A stretch of DNA of 64,000 bases from Paenibacillus sp. Soil750 (GCF_001428045.1 NZ_LMSD01000003.1:1-64000), one strand, 5' to 3'. Positions 51,838-61,448 are shown, counted from the first letter of the stretch. Notes: generated by a model not told the origin, from the letters alone. Program-made: numbers and translations.

Positions 51838-51895
51838 TTTCGCACTTTCAATAACCAGTCAATTGTTCCTAATCGTACACTATCGTTTCAGACTC

Positions 51896-52858
51896 TTACT
51901 TCAACGGCTTACTATACGTCGGCGTATGGTTATGCGCTAACCGACCACAAGCTGCCGCAACAATCCCACAGACCATATCATCGATAAACGTATTGCATTT
52001 ACCATCTGCGTGATCACTATCGAGCTCTTCGATAATGCCGATTTTGGCTTTATCAAGATAGCCGAAATTCGTGAGCGCAATGGTTCCGTACATGAGAGGA
52101 ACGGCAGTTGCGATGCTTTCATCGACGCCGAAAAGTCCTTCGTCCATCCCCACAATATGATTGTATTGAGGGTTGAATTCTTTGGCTTCGACAGCGGTAT
52201 CAATCTTGATCGCGAGTTGGAGCGCATGAAAGGTTTGCTGTTTGCGAAGTACCGCCAGAATATGCTCTTCACAGAGACTGCGTGGCATATCTGGATTGTA
52301 AGGACGTTGCAACTGGTCAAGGATCTCGACCATATCATCCAGAAGAACACCTCGTGCCTCAAGCATTTGCAGATTGCGTTTGGAGTAATCCATCTTCACG
52401 CTATCCGAAATAATGACACTTGCGGTTGATGCGACAATTGCACAAATCCCCTTGGAGATGAAGGATTTAGGTCTTTTCGTCGGGAAAAAGAAGCGGAATT
52501 TGCAGTCGATGAAACCGAAGAGTGAGATCGCACCGCTCCCGTATAATCCGCAAATGGACATCGCAATTGTGCGATGAACGTTATAGGCAGGGTCTTTCAT
52601 GCTCGCTAGCAGTTCTGCATCATGTTTCACCTTTTTTTGAAGCTCCATGAGTGTAGACATGACGTTGAATGTTTCTGTTTTACTTAATACCCCGAGCAGT
52701 GTGGTTGTGATCAAATCGGTGGGGATTTTCTTGATGCCTTTTATTTCAACAAGCAATCTAGCAACAGCTTCCTCAATGACAGCTTGTGGATAATGACTGA
52801 AAACCTCTTCTCGAAATTCATTGAAAATGAGGGTCTTTTCCTTCAGAAATGTTCTCAT
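51896..52858 (-). CDS. YutG/PgpA-like protein with duplicated domain
   Basis: Residues ~155-320 match the phosphatidylglycerophosphatase A-related YutG family: MVEILDQLQRPYNPDM, VGMDEGLFGVDESIA, MYGTIALTNFGYLDKAKIG and TFIDDMVCGIVAAACGRLAHN. The N-terminal half repeats the same order in weaker form: ITTTLLGVLSKTETFNVM, LYGSGAISLFGFIDCKFRF and SFISKGICAIVASTASVII. There the acidic DEG and DD residues are lost. It would act on lipid phosphates at the membrane, or be regulatory. The start at 52858 follows AAGGAGG; a longer frame (to 52879) begins upstream of that site. Confidence 0.75.
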   Translation of the reverse strand: MRTFLKEKTLIFNEFREEVFSHYPQAVIEEAVARLLVEIKGIKKIPTDLITTTLLGVLSKTETFNVMSTLMELQKKVKHDAELLASMKDPAYNVHRTIAMSICGLYGSGAISLFGFIDCKFRFFFPTKRPKSFISKGICAIVASTASVIISDSVKMDYSKRNLQMLEARGVLLDDMVEILDQLQRPYNPDMPRSLCEEHILAVLRKQQTFHALQLAIKIDTAVEAKEFNPQYNHIVGMDEGLFGVDESIATAVPLMYGTIALTNFGYLDKAKIGIIEELDSDHADGKCNTFIDDMVCGIVAAACGRLAHNHTPTYSKPLK

Positions 52859-53128
52859 TACAAGACCTCCTTCATCCAATATCAGAAAGTAGTTATTGCA
52901 ACTGATAGTGGTTTTTTATTTCAGTTTCATGCTGGTATTCAGTATAGCATATGAGTTCGAATTGACGAAGATTGGTGATAATCCTCGTAGTCATTAAGTT
53001 TTTTTGTGATTCATAGAAAGGTGGACAAAAAGTAGTTATAAATCGGACAAAGCCTCGTATACATAGTAATACGAAAAAGCATCGTACAGGCCATGCGAAT
53101 AGCAAAAATCGAAGGAGGAAATAAGCAA

Positions 53129-54178
53129 ATGAAACATCAACATTGGATTCGTTCAGCCGCTTTAGCGGGGGTGATTGTTCTACTGACCACGGGATGTTCG
53201 ATTTTGGGCAGTGGAAAGAAGAGTGACATCGATGCACCTCCTGGGGCGGGTACAGACGTAGATGTGAAGACGACTTCAGCAGCGGTTACAGTCGACATGT
53301 CTGAAGATATTACGTCACAAATGACGGTGTATGTGAAAGATGCCAAAGGCTTCGTGACACCGTTAAGTCTAGCTTTACCTAAGACAGTCTCCGTTGCTAA
53401 GACGACATTAGAGTACATGGTTGATGGCGGACCAGAAACGAGTCAGCTGCCTTCAGGTTTCCAAGCACTTCTACCGAAGGGGACTAAGGTTATTAGTTTA
53501 AATGTAAAATCAGACAAAAGTGCTACGGTTGATTTCTCCAAAGAATTCCTCAACTACGATGTGAAGGATGAGCGCAAGCTCCTTGAGGCTATCACGTGGA
53601 ACTTGACGAACTTCCCTACGATCGATAAGGTTCAACTGCGTGTAGATGGCAAGGACCTGAAAGAGATGCCAAAGGGCCGAACACCTCTTGATGTACCATT
53701 AGCGCGCACGATGGGGATCAATCTGGAAAAAGCAGAGGATACCGAATTTGGTCAAGCTACTCCGGTTACACTCTATTTCCTAAATCAAAATGATCAAAAT
53801 TACAAATATTATGTCCCTGTGACTCGACTTATAAAGAGAACGGACGATGTTGCGAAGGCTGTTGTCGAGCAGTTAATTAAAGGGCCAGATCAGAAGAAAG
53901 GACTTGCTGCTGTCCTCAATGCAACGACAGAGTTGAAGAGCATTAAGCCAGGCGAGGGTCTCATCACCGTGGACTTCTCTAACAAGCTGCTGGGAACGGA
54001 TCAGAAAGCTTCAGCCGATGCGTTGCAATCCGTCATCTTGTCTTTAACTGAGAACACAACATTTAAACAGGTACAAATTAAGGTGGATGGCGCTGTGAAA
54101 ATTACGTCTACAGATAATCAAAACTACAGTAAGCCTGTCCTGAGACCCGCGCATATTAATCCTGCGATCAAGCTTTAA
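53129..54178 (+). CDS. gerM: GerM-like sporulation/germination lipoprotein
   Basis: This 349-aa protein has a lipoprotein signal (LAGVIVLLTTGCSILGSG) and two GerMN domains (~60-180 and ~210-325). Each contains the pattern PKGTKVISLNVKSDKSATVDFSKEF or LKSIKPGEGLITVDFSNKL in shorter segments. GerM supports peptidoglycan assembly around the forespore and cortex. AAGGAGG lies 10 bases before ATG 53129. It precedes rph and rdgB as in Bacillus. Confidence 0.92.
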   Translation: MKHQHWIRSAALAGVIVLLTTGCSILGSGKKSDIDAPPGAGTDVDVKTTSAAVTVDMSEDITSQMTVYVKDAKGFVTPLSLALPKTVSVAKTTLEYMVDGGPETSQLPSGFQALLPKGTKVISLNVKSDKSATVDFSKEFLNYDVKDERKLLEAITWNLTNFPTIDKVQLRVDGKDLKEMPKGRTPLDVPLARTMGINLEKAEDTEFGQATPVTLYFLNQNDQNYKYYVPVTRLIKRTDDVAKAVVEQLIKGPDQKKGLAAVLNATTELKSIKPGEGLITVDFSNKLLGTDQKASADALQSVILSLTENTTFKQVQIKVDGAVKITSTDNQNYSKPVLRPAHINPAIKL

Positions 54179-54357
54179 TCGTATTGATAACCAACGTTCC
54201 ACCAGGTGATTCCAACGTTCTTAACGGTGGAGTCCCTGGTGGTTTTTCGGTTTTTTCCATATTGACTAGTGTTAGGATGCTTTTCCTTGATGAGTTTGTT
54301 ACAATGGGGCGTAAGGATTAGAGCTTTAGATGTAGCTACAGGAGGAGAAAGACATTT

Positions 54358-55116
54358 ATGAGAATTGGTGGAAGAACGGATCAAGAACTGCGACCTATGC
54401 AAATAACCCCTCATTATATAAAACACGCAGAAGGCTCGGTCCTCATTGAGGTCGGGGATACGAAAGTCATTTGTACAGCAACGGTTGAAGAGCGTGTTCC
54501 TCCTTTTATGAAAGGGCAAGGGAAAGGCTGGGTTACAGCGGAGTATTCGATGCTGCCGCGGGCAACACAAGTTCGTAATCAGCGTGAAGCGGCAAAAGGT
54601 AAGCTCGGTGGACGCACGATGGAAATTCAACGTCTAATCGGTCGAGCATTACGTTCGGTTGTCAGTTTGGAAGCGCTAGGTGAAAGATCCATTACGCTGG
54701 ATTGCGATGTGATTCAAGCAGATGGCGGTACGCGTACAGCGTCCATTACGGGGGCTTTCGTAGCGATGGCTTTTGCAATCAACAAGCTTGCTAATGATAA
54801 AAACCTTGCCAAGTTCCCAATCAACGACTTCCTCGCTGCTGTCAGTGTTGGCGTTATTGGAGATATTCCGAAGCTCGATCTTAATTACGAAGAGGATTCC
54901 AAAGCGAAAGTGGATATGAACGTCGTGATGACAGGGCGAGGTCAATTCGTTGAGGTTCAAGGAACGGGCGAGGATGCTCCTTTTTCCCGTAAAGAGCTTG
55001 ATGAATTGCTAGCGTTAGCGGAATCGGGGATTAACACCATGATCGAAGTACAATCCGGTGTGCTAGGACCGATCGCAGATCGTATTCGAGGTGCTGGGCA
55101 TGCGGCTACAAAGTAA
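54358..55116 (+). CDS. rph: Ribonuclease PH
   Basis: This 252-aa phosphorolytic exoribonuclease trims tRNA 3' ends. [30 protein letters not shown] and [21 protein letters not shown] are diagnostic in parts, and [20 protein letters not shown] holds the phosphate-site residues. AGGAGGAG precedes the ATG. The 3' end overlaps rdgB. Confidence 0.96.
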   Translation: MRIGGRTDQELRPMQITPHYIKHAEGSVLIEVGDTKVICTATVEERVPPFMKGQGKGWVTAEYSMLPRATQVRNQREAAKGKLGGRTMEIQRLIGRALRSVVSLEALGERSITLDCDVIQADGGTRTASITGAFVAMAFAINKLANDKNLAKFPINDFLAAVSVGVIGDIPKLDLNYEEDSKAKVDMNVVMTGRGQFVEVQGTGEDAPFSRKELDELLALAESGINTMIEVQSGVLGPIADRIRGAGHAATK

Positions 55117-55747
55117 TTTTGTTGTCATTGCAACGCGAAACGAAGGTAAAGTGAAAGAGTTCGCCAAGCTTTTCGGAGCTAAAGGGTATAAGGTTCGAAG
55201 CTTAGCGGATTACTCGGATTTACCAGAAATCGTTGAGAGTGGGAAGACCTTTGCAGAGAATGCGCGGATCAAGGCGCAAATCATCTCTGCGCATCTTCAT
55301 GTACCTGTACTTGCTGATGATTCCGGTTTATGCGTTACGGCTCTTGGTGGTGATCCAGGTGTATATTCGGCTCGCTACGCGGGAGAAAACGCAACGGATG
55401 CTGACAATAATGCCAGACTACTTCAAGCTTTGCATGAATTGGAAGATCGGATCGAGCTGAGCGCAGGGGATGGCCACCCTCCATTACTTAGTGAGGCATC
55501 CTTCGTTTGTGCACTCACTTTAATTGATCCCGTTGCGAATGAAGTGATCGAAGCGGAGGATGTCTGCCAAGGCTTTATTATTCATGAGGAGCGCGGTGAA
55601 GGCGGATTTGGTTACGATCCACTATTCTATATCCCATCACTGGGCCGAACGATGGCTGAGTTGACGGTGGAAGAGAAGAATGAAATGAGTCATCGCGCCA
55701 AAGCCTTGCGTATGTTTTTGGATCAGCTTCCTGATCAAACGAACTAA
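55100..55747 (+). CDS. rdgB: XTP/dITP diphosphatase (RdgB/HAM1)
   Basis: This 215-aa housekeeping enzyme removes non-canonical purine triphosphates. [18 protein letters not shown] (N-terminal nucleotide-binding), [26 protein letters not shown] and [12 protein letters not shown] are the family signatures. ATG 55100 lies 6 bases after GAGGTG and 16 bases inside rph, so translation is coupled. A GTG at 55091 is possible. It corresponds to Bacillus YsnA. Confidence 0.94.
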   Translation: MRLQSNFVVIATRNEGKVKEFAKLFGAKGYKVRSLADYSDLPEIVESGKTFAENARIKAQIISAHLHVPVLADDSGLCVTALGGDPGVYSARYAGENATDADNNARLLQALHELEDRIELSAGDGHPPLLSEASFVCALTLIDPVANEVIEAEDVCQGFIIHEERGEGGFGYDPLFYIPSLGRTMAELTVEEKNEMSHRAKALRMFLDQLPDQTN

Positions 55748-55753
55748 AACACA

Positions 55754-55797
55754 GAAAGACCTGCAACCACGTGAATGCGTGGACGCAGGTCTTTTCT
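55754..55797. terminator. Intrinsic terminator between rdgB and asnO
   Basis: AAAGACCTGC...GCAGGTCTTTTCT with inner CCACG/CGTGG. A/T runs on both sides suit both convergent genes. Confidence 0.86.
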
Positions 55798-55816
55798 ATT
55801 TTCACTGCAATTTCAT

Positions 55817-57661
55817 TTATCGGATCGAGATTTTATAAGTTCTTAGCCACATATCCACTTGAGCTAAATAAGCGAATAGCTGAGGACCTGTCATCAACTG
55901 ACCGAACCAAGGGAGGTCGAAATCGTTGGACTCGGAGCTGGCGAGTGCGCGAATCTTTTTGACATCAATAAAAGGCAAGATAGGGGATGAGGGATCATCC
56001 AGAATTTCCAAAACCCATTTTCTTACCGCGGTTAAATAATTCGGGTTGTGCGTTTTCGGATATGGACTTTTCTTCCTCGTCAGCACATCTTCAGGCAATA
56101 CACCTCTTAATGCTTGACGTAATATGCCTTTTTCTCTGTCTCCGGATGTTTTAATTTCCCATGGAATGTTCCACACGTATTCAACTAGACGGTGATCACA
56201 GAAGGGAACGCGTACCTCGAGGCCTACGGCCATACTCATACGGTCTTTACGATCAAGCAACGTAGGCATGAAACGCGTGATATTCAAATAGGACATTTCT
56301 CGCATCCGATTCTGCTGCTTGGTTTCCCCAGCTAAACGAGGTACCTCGCTTAAGGCTTGCTGGTATCGATTGCTGACATATTCGACAGGTTTAATCCAGT
56401 CGACGAAGTCTGAGGCGAGCAGGTCGACCCGATTCGCTAGCTTGAGTGACCAGGGGAACGTGTTCGCTTCTAGTGCTTCTGTATTGTGGAACCAAGGGTA
56501 TCCACCGAATATTTCGTCAGCCGCTTCTCCAGAGATTGCAACCGTAGCTTCTTTTTTGATTTCTCGGCAAAATAAATAGAGGGACCCGTCGACATCGGCC
56601 ATGCCCGGTGTATCGCGGGCGATCACTGCTGTCTTCAGAGATTCCACAAGCTCCGGCGTATCGAACTCAATGTAATGATGCTCCGTTCCTAAATGCTCAG
56701 TCATCCTTTTTATCCAAGGTGCGTCTGAGTTTGGTTGGAATAGGTTCGCTTTGAAGTGCTTATCGTTATCCTTGTAGTCCACGGAGAAGGTATGAAGCGG
56801 TCCTTGCCCGCTATTTTTGTAATGCGTCGCAGCCAGCGCGGTGAGGGCGCTAGAATCTAGTCCTCCAGAGAGGAGTGTACAGATGGGGACGTCTGAAACT
56901 AATTGGCGCTCTGCTGTATCATTAAGCAATTGCCCAACCTGCGCAGCTGTACCGGCGATATCATCAGGATGCTGATGGCTTTCGAGCTTCCAGTATGTTC
57001 GAATGGATAAGCCATTCCGATCAAAAATGGCAAATTGACCTGGCTTCAGCTCTGACATGTTGCGATAAATCCCATGTCCAGGCGTTCTAGCCGGTCCGAC
57101 AGCGAATATTTCTGCAAAGCCTTCGGCGCCAACCTCAGCTTTAAAATCAGGGTGAGCTAGAATGGCTTTTGGTTCTGAGCCGAATAATAATACACTATCC
57201 TGATGGGAATAAAAAAGAGGCTTAACACCGAGTCTGTCCCGTACCAGGGTCAGTGACTGCTCTTGGTCATTCCAAGCTGCGAAAGCAAAGATGCCGTTCA
57301 GACGATCTACGCAAGCTTTTCCCCACTCCATAAAAGCAACGAGCAGCACTTCGGTATCACACGTTGTTCGAAATTGATGGCCGCGAAGCTCGAGCTCTTT
57401 TTTTAACTCTGGGGCATTATAGAGTTCGCCATTATATACGATGGTATACGTATAGTCGCCTTGTTTACGGACCATGGGCTGAGCGCCATTCTCAGGATCC
57501 ATAACACTTAGACGTCGATGTCCGAGGGCACAATGCTGTGAGATCCAGGTACCAGAGGCATCAGGTCCGCGCAGTTGGAGCGTTTCCGTCATATTTTCTA
57601 GAATGGACGGGTACCCGGTCAAGTCTTTCCGCCAATCTATCCAACCCGTTATTCCGCACAT
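55817..57661 (-). CDS. asnO: Asparagine synthase (glutamine-hydrolysing), AsnO type
   Basis: This 614-aa enzyme makes asparagine from aspartate, glutamine and ATP. Mature N-terminus MCGITGW supplies the nucleophile Cys; RGPDASG, VYNGELYN and DTEVLL complete the glutaminase site. LLSGGLDSSALTALA is the ATP pyrophosphatase loop. The length equals Bacillus AsnO, the sporulation paralogue. The open frame runs 52 codons further upstream, but Cys2 fixes the start at 57661. Confidence 0.94.
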   Translation of the reverse strand: MCGITGWIDWRKDLTGYPSILENMTETLQLRGPDASGTWISQHCALGHRRLSVMDPENGAQPMVRKQGDYTYTIVYNGELYNAPELKKELELRGHQFRTTCDTEVLLVAFMEWGKACVDRLNGIFAFAAWNDQEQSLTLVRDRLGVKPLFYSHQDSVLLFGSEPKAILAHPDFKAEVGAEGFAEIFAVGPARTPGHGIYRNMSELKPGQFAIFDRNGLSIRTYWKLESHQHPDDIAGTAAQVGQLLNDTAERQLVSDVPICTLLSGGLDSSALTALAATHYKNSGQGPLHTFSVDYKDNDKHFKANLFQPNSDAPWIKRMTEHLGTEHHYIEFDTPELVESLKTAVIARDTPGMADVDGSLYLFCREIKKEATVAISGEAADEIFGGYPWFHNTEALEANTFPWSLKLANRVDLLASDFVDWIKPVEYVSNRYQQALSEVPRLAGETKQQNRMREMSYLNITRFMPTLLDRKDRMSMAVGLEVRVPFCDHRLVEYVWNIPWEIKTSGDREKGILRQALRGVLPEDVLTRKKSPYPKTHNPNYLTAVRKWVLEILDDPSSPILPFIDVKKIRALASSESNDFDLPWFGQLMTGPQLFAYLAQVDMWLRTYKISIR

Positions 57662-57839
57662 AGACGTTCCTTCCTTTCTTTTGAAGAGAGCATAATGATA
57701 AAGGGTATGCGAATGGAAGGTATTAAATGTCTGTCCAGAACATGACAAAAGGAAGATGAGCCCGTGCTTTTTGTGTTTTGTTGACAAGACTGTTACAATC
57801 AATCCAAGTACTGCCATTATATAAACGAAGGTGATGACA

Positions 57840-58196
57840 ATGGGAATAAAATACTCAAGAGCTCAAGTTGATTATTTAGCATCGAAAGAGCACTTTTTGC
57901 AAATTAGCGCGCAAGCGGATATTCGAATTGAAAATGCAAAACAAGATGGCGTAGAATTGGGTCAAGCTGAAATGGAAGAAATTATTGAAAAGGTTGGCTT
58001 GCATCGCGCTTATAACGAACTCATACAAGCTGAGAATGTATTGATTAACTGGACGCAAACAGCCATTAAATCCGAGCCTGAATTTATCCAAAATCGAGCA
58101 ACTTTTGAATCTTTGTACGAGAAAGCATTAACCGATGTTGAATTCAGAGGCGCAATAATAAATTTGGCAATGCGATTAAATACGGACCTTGCGTGA
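57840..58196 (+). CDS. Hypothetical helical protein (118 aa), YlbF-like
   Basis: ATG 57840 follows AAGGTG by 6 bases. The protein is all helical in appearance (ADIRIENAKQDGVELGQAEM, LIQAENVLINWTQTAIK, EFRGAIINLAMRLN). Its pattern loosely recalls the YlbF/YmcA group, without certainty. It stands divergent from asnO with 178 bases between. Function unknown. Confidence 0.65.
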   Translation: MGIKYSRAQVDYLASKEHFLQISAQADIRIENAKQDGVELGQAEMEEIIEKVGLHRAYNELIQAENVLINWTQTAIKSEPEFIQNRATFESLYEKALTDVEFRGAIINLAMRLNTDLA

Positions 58197-58242
58197 CATT
58201 CTATTAGGGTAATGCCATTCTTTATTCAGGAGGCGAGTGCTC

Positions 58243-58356
58243 ATGGATAGTCATTTCATTAGCAAGCTGCATGAGAAGCAGAGGAAAGCCGAGAAGAATA
58301 AAAGGACACAAGGTGACGGTCATACAGGCAAGAATTTGCCTCACAAGATGCACTAA
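58243..58356 (+). CDS. Small protein (37 aa), DUF4023-like
   Basis: ATG 58243 follows a full AGGAGG by 8 bases. The product is MDSHFISKLHEKQRKAEK followed by a Lys/Asn-rich stretch ending GKNLPHKMH. This matches my memory of the ~38-residue DUF4023 family of spore-formers (F..KLHE.Q.K...NK...GN.LP.K.H). A terminator follows 18 bases after the stop. Function unknown. Confidence 0.72.
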   Translation: MDSHFISKLHEKQRKAEKNKRTQGDGHTGKNLPHKMH

Positions 58357-58373
58357 CGTCGTTTGGCATGAGC

Positions 58374-58406
58374 AAGAGCCTGTAGGGATATCCCTACAGG
58401 CTCTTT
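58374..58406 (+). terminator. Intrinsic terminator
   Basis: AGAGCCTGTAGGGATA pairs with TATCCCTACAGGCTCT, a perfect 16-bp stem followed by TTG. Confidence 0.85.
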
Positions 58407-58533
58407 GTTACTCTCCGGTATATGCTTCCCTGACTTGATGCTAGAGAGAAGGAAATGATAACCAGCATAGTCTGTACGGAAACCCTCCATACTAAGGTGG
58501 CGTTCATTCTATGAATAGAAGGAGTTGCTTACC

Positions 58534-58665
58534 ATGGGTAAAAAGAAAAGTATGATGCAGAAAACACAAAGTGCGATCGATCACTCGAAGCAATCATCCC
58601 GTATTCAGTCGAATCTCGATTCAACGGAGCCGGGTCATCATCAGCCGAATCGGCCATCCGTGTAG
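58534..58665 (+). CDS. Small hypothetical protein (43 aa)
   Basis: ATG 58534 lies 9 bases after AAGGAG. The product starts MGKKKSMMQKTQSAIDHSKQ and is rich in Lys, Gln, Ser and His with no hydrophobic core, so it is probably disordered. It lies between two terminators, as a separate unit. It could be a minor spore protein; no family is recognised. Confidence 0.6.
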   Translation: MGKKKSMMQKTQSAIDHSKQSSRIQSNLDSTEPGHHQPNRPSV

Positions 58666-58688
58666 GCGAAGGAATCTATCAGTCGTAT

Positions 58689-58729
58689 CAGCACCTTGCT
58701 TGCAAATGCAGCGGGGTGCTTTTTTTTTG
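58689..58729 (+). terminator. Intrinsic terminator of the 43-aa gene
   Basis: AGCACC pairs with GGGTGCT over a long loop, followed by nine T residues. Confidence 0.7.
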
Positions 58730-58735
58730 GGAATA

Positions 58736-58767
58736 AAAAAAAGACCGCGATTTCTCGCGCTCTTCCC
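58736..58767 (-). terminator. Intrinsic terminator of tRNA-Arg
   Basis: On the minus strand GCGCGA-GAAA-TCGCGG is followed by TCTTTTTTTT, 12 bases after the tRNA. Confidence 0.75.
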
Positions 58768-58778
58768 TCTTGCTTTGA

Positions 58779-58852
58779 CGTCCCAGGAGGGATTCGAACC
58801 CCCGACCGCACGCTTAGAAGGCGTGTGCTCTATCCAGCTGAGCTACTGAGAC
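58779..58852 (-). tRNA. tRNA-Arg (TCT)
   Basis: A 74-base cloverleaf. Acceptor GTCTCAG pairs with CTGGGAC, discriminator G; anticodon loop CTTCTAA gives TCT. CCA is not encoded. It is a single-gene unit with its own promoter and terminator. Confidence 0.95.
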
Positions 58853-58903
58853 CTATGACACTTCTTACCGCCTGGACGAGATCCGTTTGGCGAAGCAAGA
58901 GTT

Positions 58904-58932
58904 AATATATCATAACGTATAATGCGAGTCAA
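58904..58932 (-). promoter_or_regulatory. Promoter of tRNA-Arg
   Basis: On the minus strand TTGACT (58932-58927) and TATATT (58909-58904) are separated by 17 bases, about 50 bases before the tRNA. Confidence 0.7.
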
Positions 58933-59004
58933 CTTCATTTTTAAATATTTTTGCAATCATTTGGATGATGGAGTAAACTGGCACAAGCGAGACCACGAAC
59001 AGAG

Positions 59005-59925
59005 GTGATCCCTATATCAGATCCTACGCCCAATAATGTCATCCTTTTTCCTAAAACAGAGCAGTTCTATGAAGACGAGCTAATGAAGCTGTTGCGCTCG
59101 GAGCAGTATAAAGAAGCACTGGAGATGCTTACTTTTTTGCTGCAGTTCCCTAATGTAGATGCGAGTAAGTCTGATCAATGGGAAGCCCTGCGCCACTGGC
59201 TGCTCACTATGTTTCCGGAAACGATGTTCTCATCATCCGTGACAGAAGAAGAGGATTCGGAAGAAGAATCCGCCTTATTGCGCCAGTATATCCAGGATAA
59301 ATCAGCTTCAGATGATGGTGCTTTTGTGTTGAAGCTTCAAACCATGCTGCAAGAAGGTTCGCTAGAGGAACAAGTAAGCGCATTGGAGCAACTTGCTTTT
59401 ATCGAGCAACCTGAGGTGAGCCAGTATGTGAAGACATGGCTTTGTGAAAGGCCTAGACATCCGCATCTTCAATTCAGAGCGTTACAGACACTTAAGCAAA
59501 TGGGAGAGCACGGCTTAATTGAGTTTCCTAAGAATGGCCGAACAGTTCTCGTCGAAATCGATGAGACGCCGCTTACAGCGGAGGATTTTCCATTGCGAAT
59601 TCGTGATATGATTCGTAGAGTCGGGGACATTAGTGAAATAAGCCAACCTGACTTTGTTTACTTTGCGACTCAGACTTGGCAGGAGTTTCTTGCCTATGCA
59701 TATGGCACCTCGATTTACACGGAGCTGCTAAGGGCAGAAGAAAGCGCGGTAGATGTGTGGGCCTCAGCGCTGCATGCGATTTTGCAAGACAAATTGTTTG
59801 GTACGGTTGATCGAGATGAGCTGTTAGAGACTTATGGAATCGTGGATGCGATGACACTGCAGTGGAAGCGCGCGCACAACGTGCTGACCGCTTTTGTAAA
59901 GCAATTTAGCCCGGATCCTGGCTAA
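59005..59925 (+). CDS. TPR-like protein, YsoA-like (306 aa)
   Basis: The protein has paired helices resembling TPR or HEAT repeats (ELMKLLRSEQYKEALEMLTFLLQ near 25-50, SLEEQVSALEQLAFIEQPEVSQYVKTWL near 115-150) and an acidic EEEDSEEES loop. Its position directly before tig matches Bacillus ysoA. The start is doubtful: GTG 59005 overlaps the only ribosome-site-like sequence (AGAGGTGAT), and no ATG exists nearby. ATA 59014 would have better spacing. Confidence 0.72.
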   Translation: MIPISDPTPNNVILFPKTEQFYEDELMKLLRSEQYKEALEMLTFLLQFPNVDASKSDQWEALRHWLLTMFPETMFSSSVTEEEDSEEESALLRQYIQDKSASDDGAFVLKLQTMLQEGSLEEQVSALEQLAFIEQPEVSQYVKTWLCERPRHPHLQFRALQTLKQMGEHGLIEFPKNGRTVLVEIDETPLTAEDFPLRIRDMIRRVGDISEISQPDFVYFATQTWQEFLAYAYGTSIYTELLRAEESAVDVWASALHAILQDKLFGTVDRDELLETYGIVDAMTLQWKRAHNVLTAFVKQFSPDPG

Positions 59926-59938
59926 GAACAAAGCTCGC

Positions 59939-59966
59939 TTGAAATGAAAATGTTATATGGTATAAT
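59939..59966 (+). promoter_or_regulatory. Promoter of tig
   Basis: TTGAAA (59939) and TATAAT (59961) with a 16-base spacer, about 70 bases before the tig start. Confidence 0.65.
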
Positions 59967-60035
59967 AGAATGGTTATAATGAGCTTAACGTGAAAAATAT
60001 ATGTCATGGTACATTTTTGGAGGGGAAGGCATAAA

Positions 60036-61337
60036 ATGAAAGCAAGTTGGGAAAAAATAGAGAAGAACGTTGGCGTTCTTGAAGTTGAAGTTGGGGCAGA
60101 ACGTGTAGCAGATGCTTTGGATAAAGCATTTAAAAAGGTATCAGCGAAAGTAAATGTTCCAGGATTCCGTAAAGGGAAAGTGCCACGTTCAATCTTTGAA
60201 GCTAAATTCGGTGTTGAAAGCTTGTATCAAGATGCTTTAGATATCATTTTGCCAGAAGTTTACGTTGAAGCGATTGAAGAGGTTAAAATTGAGCCTGTAG
60301 ATCGTCCAGAAGTAGATGTTGAGCAATTTGGTAAAGGTCAAGTCTTGAAATTCAAAGCTAAAGTAACAGTTAAGCCTGAAGTAGCGCTTGGTGACTACAA
60401 AGGTATCGAAGTAGAAGCGGTTAACGCTACTGTGTCTGAAGAAGAACTGAATGAAGAGCTTGCACGTTTGCAACAACGTCATGCTGAATTGGTTGTTCTT
60501 GAAGAAGGACAAGCTGCTAACGGCGATGTCGTGATCATTGATTTCGAAGGATTCGTTGATGAAGTAGCTTTCGAAGGCGGAAAAGCGGAAAAGTATTCCC
60601 TTGAGCTTGGATCCAACTCATTCATCCCAGGTTTCGAAGAGCAACTTGTTGGTCTTGGTAAGGACGAAGAGGAGGAAGTTAACGTTAGCTTCCCTGAAAA
60701 CTACCATTCCGAAGATCTGAAAGGCAAAGCAGCTGTGTTTAAAGTGAAACTTCACGATATCAAACGCAAAAACCTGCCTGAGCTTGATGATGAGTTCGCT
60801 AAAGACGTAAGTGAGTTCGATACACTTGTTGAGTACAAAGAAGAGCTTCAAAAACGTATGCAAGAGCGCAAAGAGAAAGATTCCGAAGCTGCACTTGAAA
60901 CTGCAGTTGTTGAGAAAGCTGCTGCTAACGCAGATGTTGAAATTCCAGGTTCGATGGTTGAAGCTGAGCTTGATATCATGGTAAAAGAATTCGAAAGACG
61001 TCTTCGCTCCCAAGGCATGACGCTTGAGATTTACTACCAGTTCTCCGGTCAAAACGAGAGCGCATTGAAAGAACAAATGAAAGAAGATGCTGAGAAGCGT
61101 GTTCGTAACAACCTTGTTCTTGAAGCTATCGCAGCTGCAGAAAAAATCACAGTTTCCGACGAAGAAGTTGACGCGGAACTTGAGAAATATGCACCGTCTT
61201 ACCAAAAATCAACAGCTGAACTTCGTGAGCTGTTTGCTTCCAACGGATCTCTTGAAGGTCTTAGCAATGATCTAGTAATCAGAAAAACGGTTGATTTCTT
61301 GCTTCAAAATAGCAAGCATGTTTCCGCAGCCGTGTAA
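60036..61337 (+). CDS. tig: Trigger factor
   Basis: This 433-aa ribosome-bound chaperone and prolyl isomerase begins with the ribosome-binding domain (~1-145; signature GFRKGKVPRS at the L23-binding tip). An FKBP-type PPIase domain follows (~155-245; GDVVIIDFEGFVD, EEQLVGLGKDEEEEV), then the helical chaperone arms. ATG 60036 follows GGAGG by about 12 bases with GGGGAAGG closer. It is followed by a terminator and then clpP and clpX. Confidence 0.97.
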   Translation: MKASWEKIEKNVGVLEVEVGAERVADALDKAFKKVSAKVNVPGFRKGKVPRSIFEAKFGVESLYQDALDIILPEVYVEAIEEVKIEPVDRPEVDVEQFGKGQVLKFKAKVTVKPEVALGDYKGIEVEAVNATVSEEELNEELARLQQRHAELVVLEEGQAANGDVVIIDFEGFVDEVAFEGGKAEKYSLELGSNSFIPGFEEQLVGLGKDEEEEVNVSFPENYHSEDLKGKAAVFKVKLHDIKRKNLPELDDEFAKDVSEFDTLVEYKEELQKRMQERKEKDSEAALETAVVEKAAANADVEIPGSMVEAELDIMVKEFERRLRSQGMTLEIYYQFSGQNESALKEQMKEDAEKRVRNNLVLEAIAAAEKITVSDEEVDAELEKYAPSYQKSTAELRELFASNGSLEGLSNDLVIRKTVDFLLQNSKHVSAAV

Positions 61338-61347
61338 ATAAGGTAAG

Positions 61348-61382
61348 TAAAGGCACGTACGCAAGCAACGTGCCTTTCTTTT
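61348..61382 (+). terminator. Intrinsic terminator of tig
   Basis: GGCACGT pairs with ACGTGCC around ACGCAAGCA, followed by TTTCTTTT. Confidence 0.82.
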
Positions 61383-61448
61383 ACCCTAATTTACGTCTAA
61401 ACGCCTTAGTACATACGCATTACCGCTTACATAGGTGATTTCAGAAAA

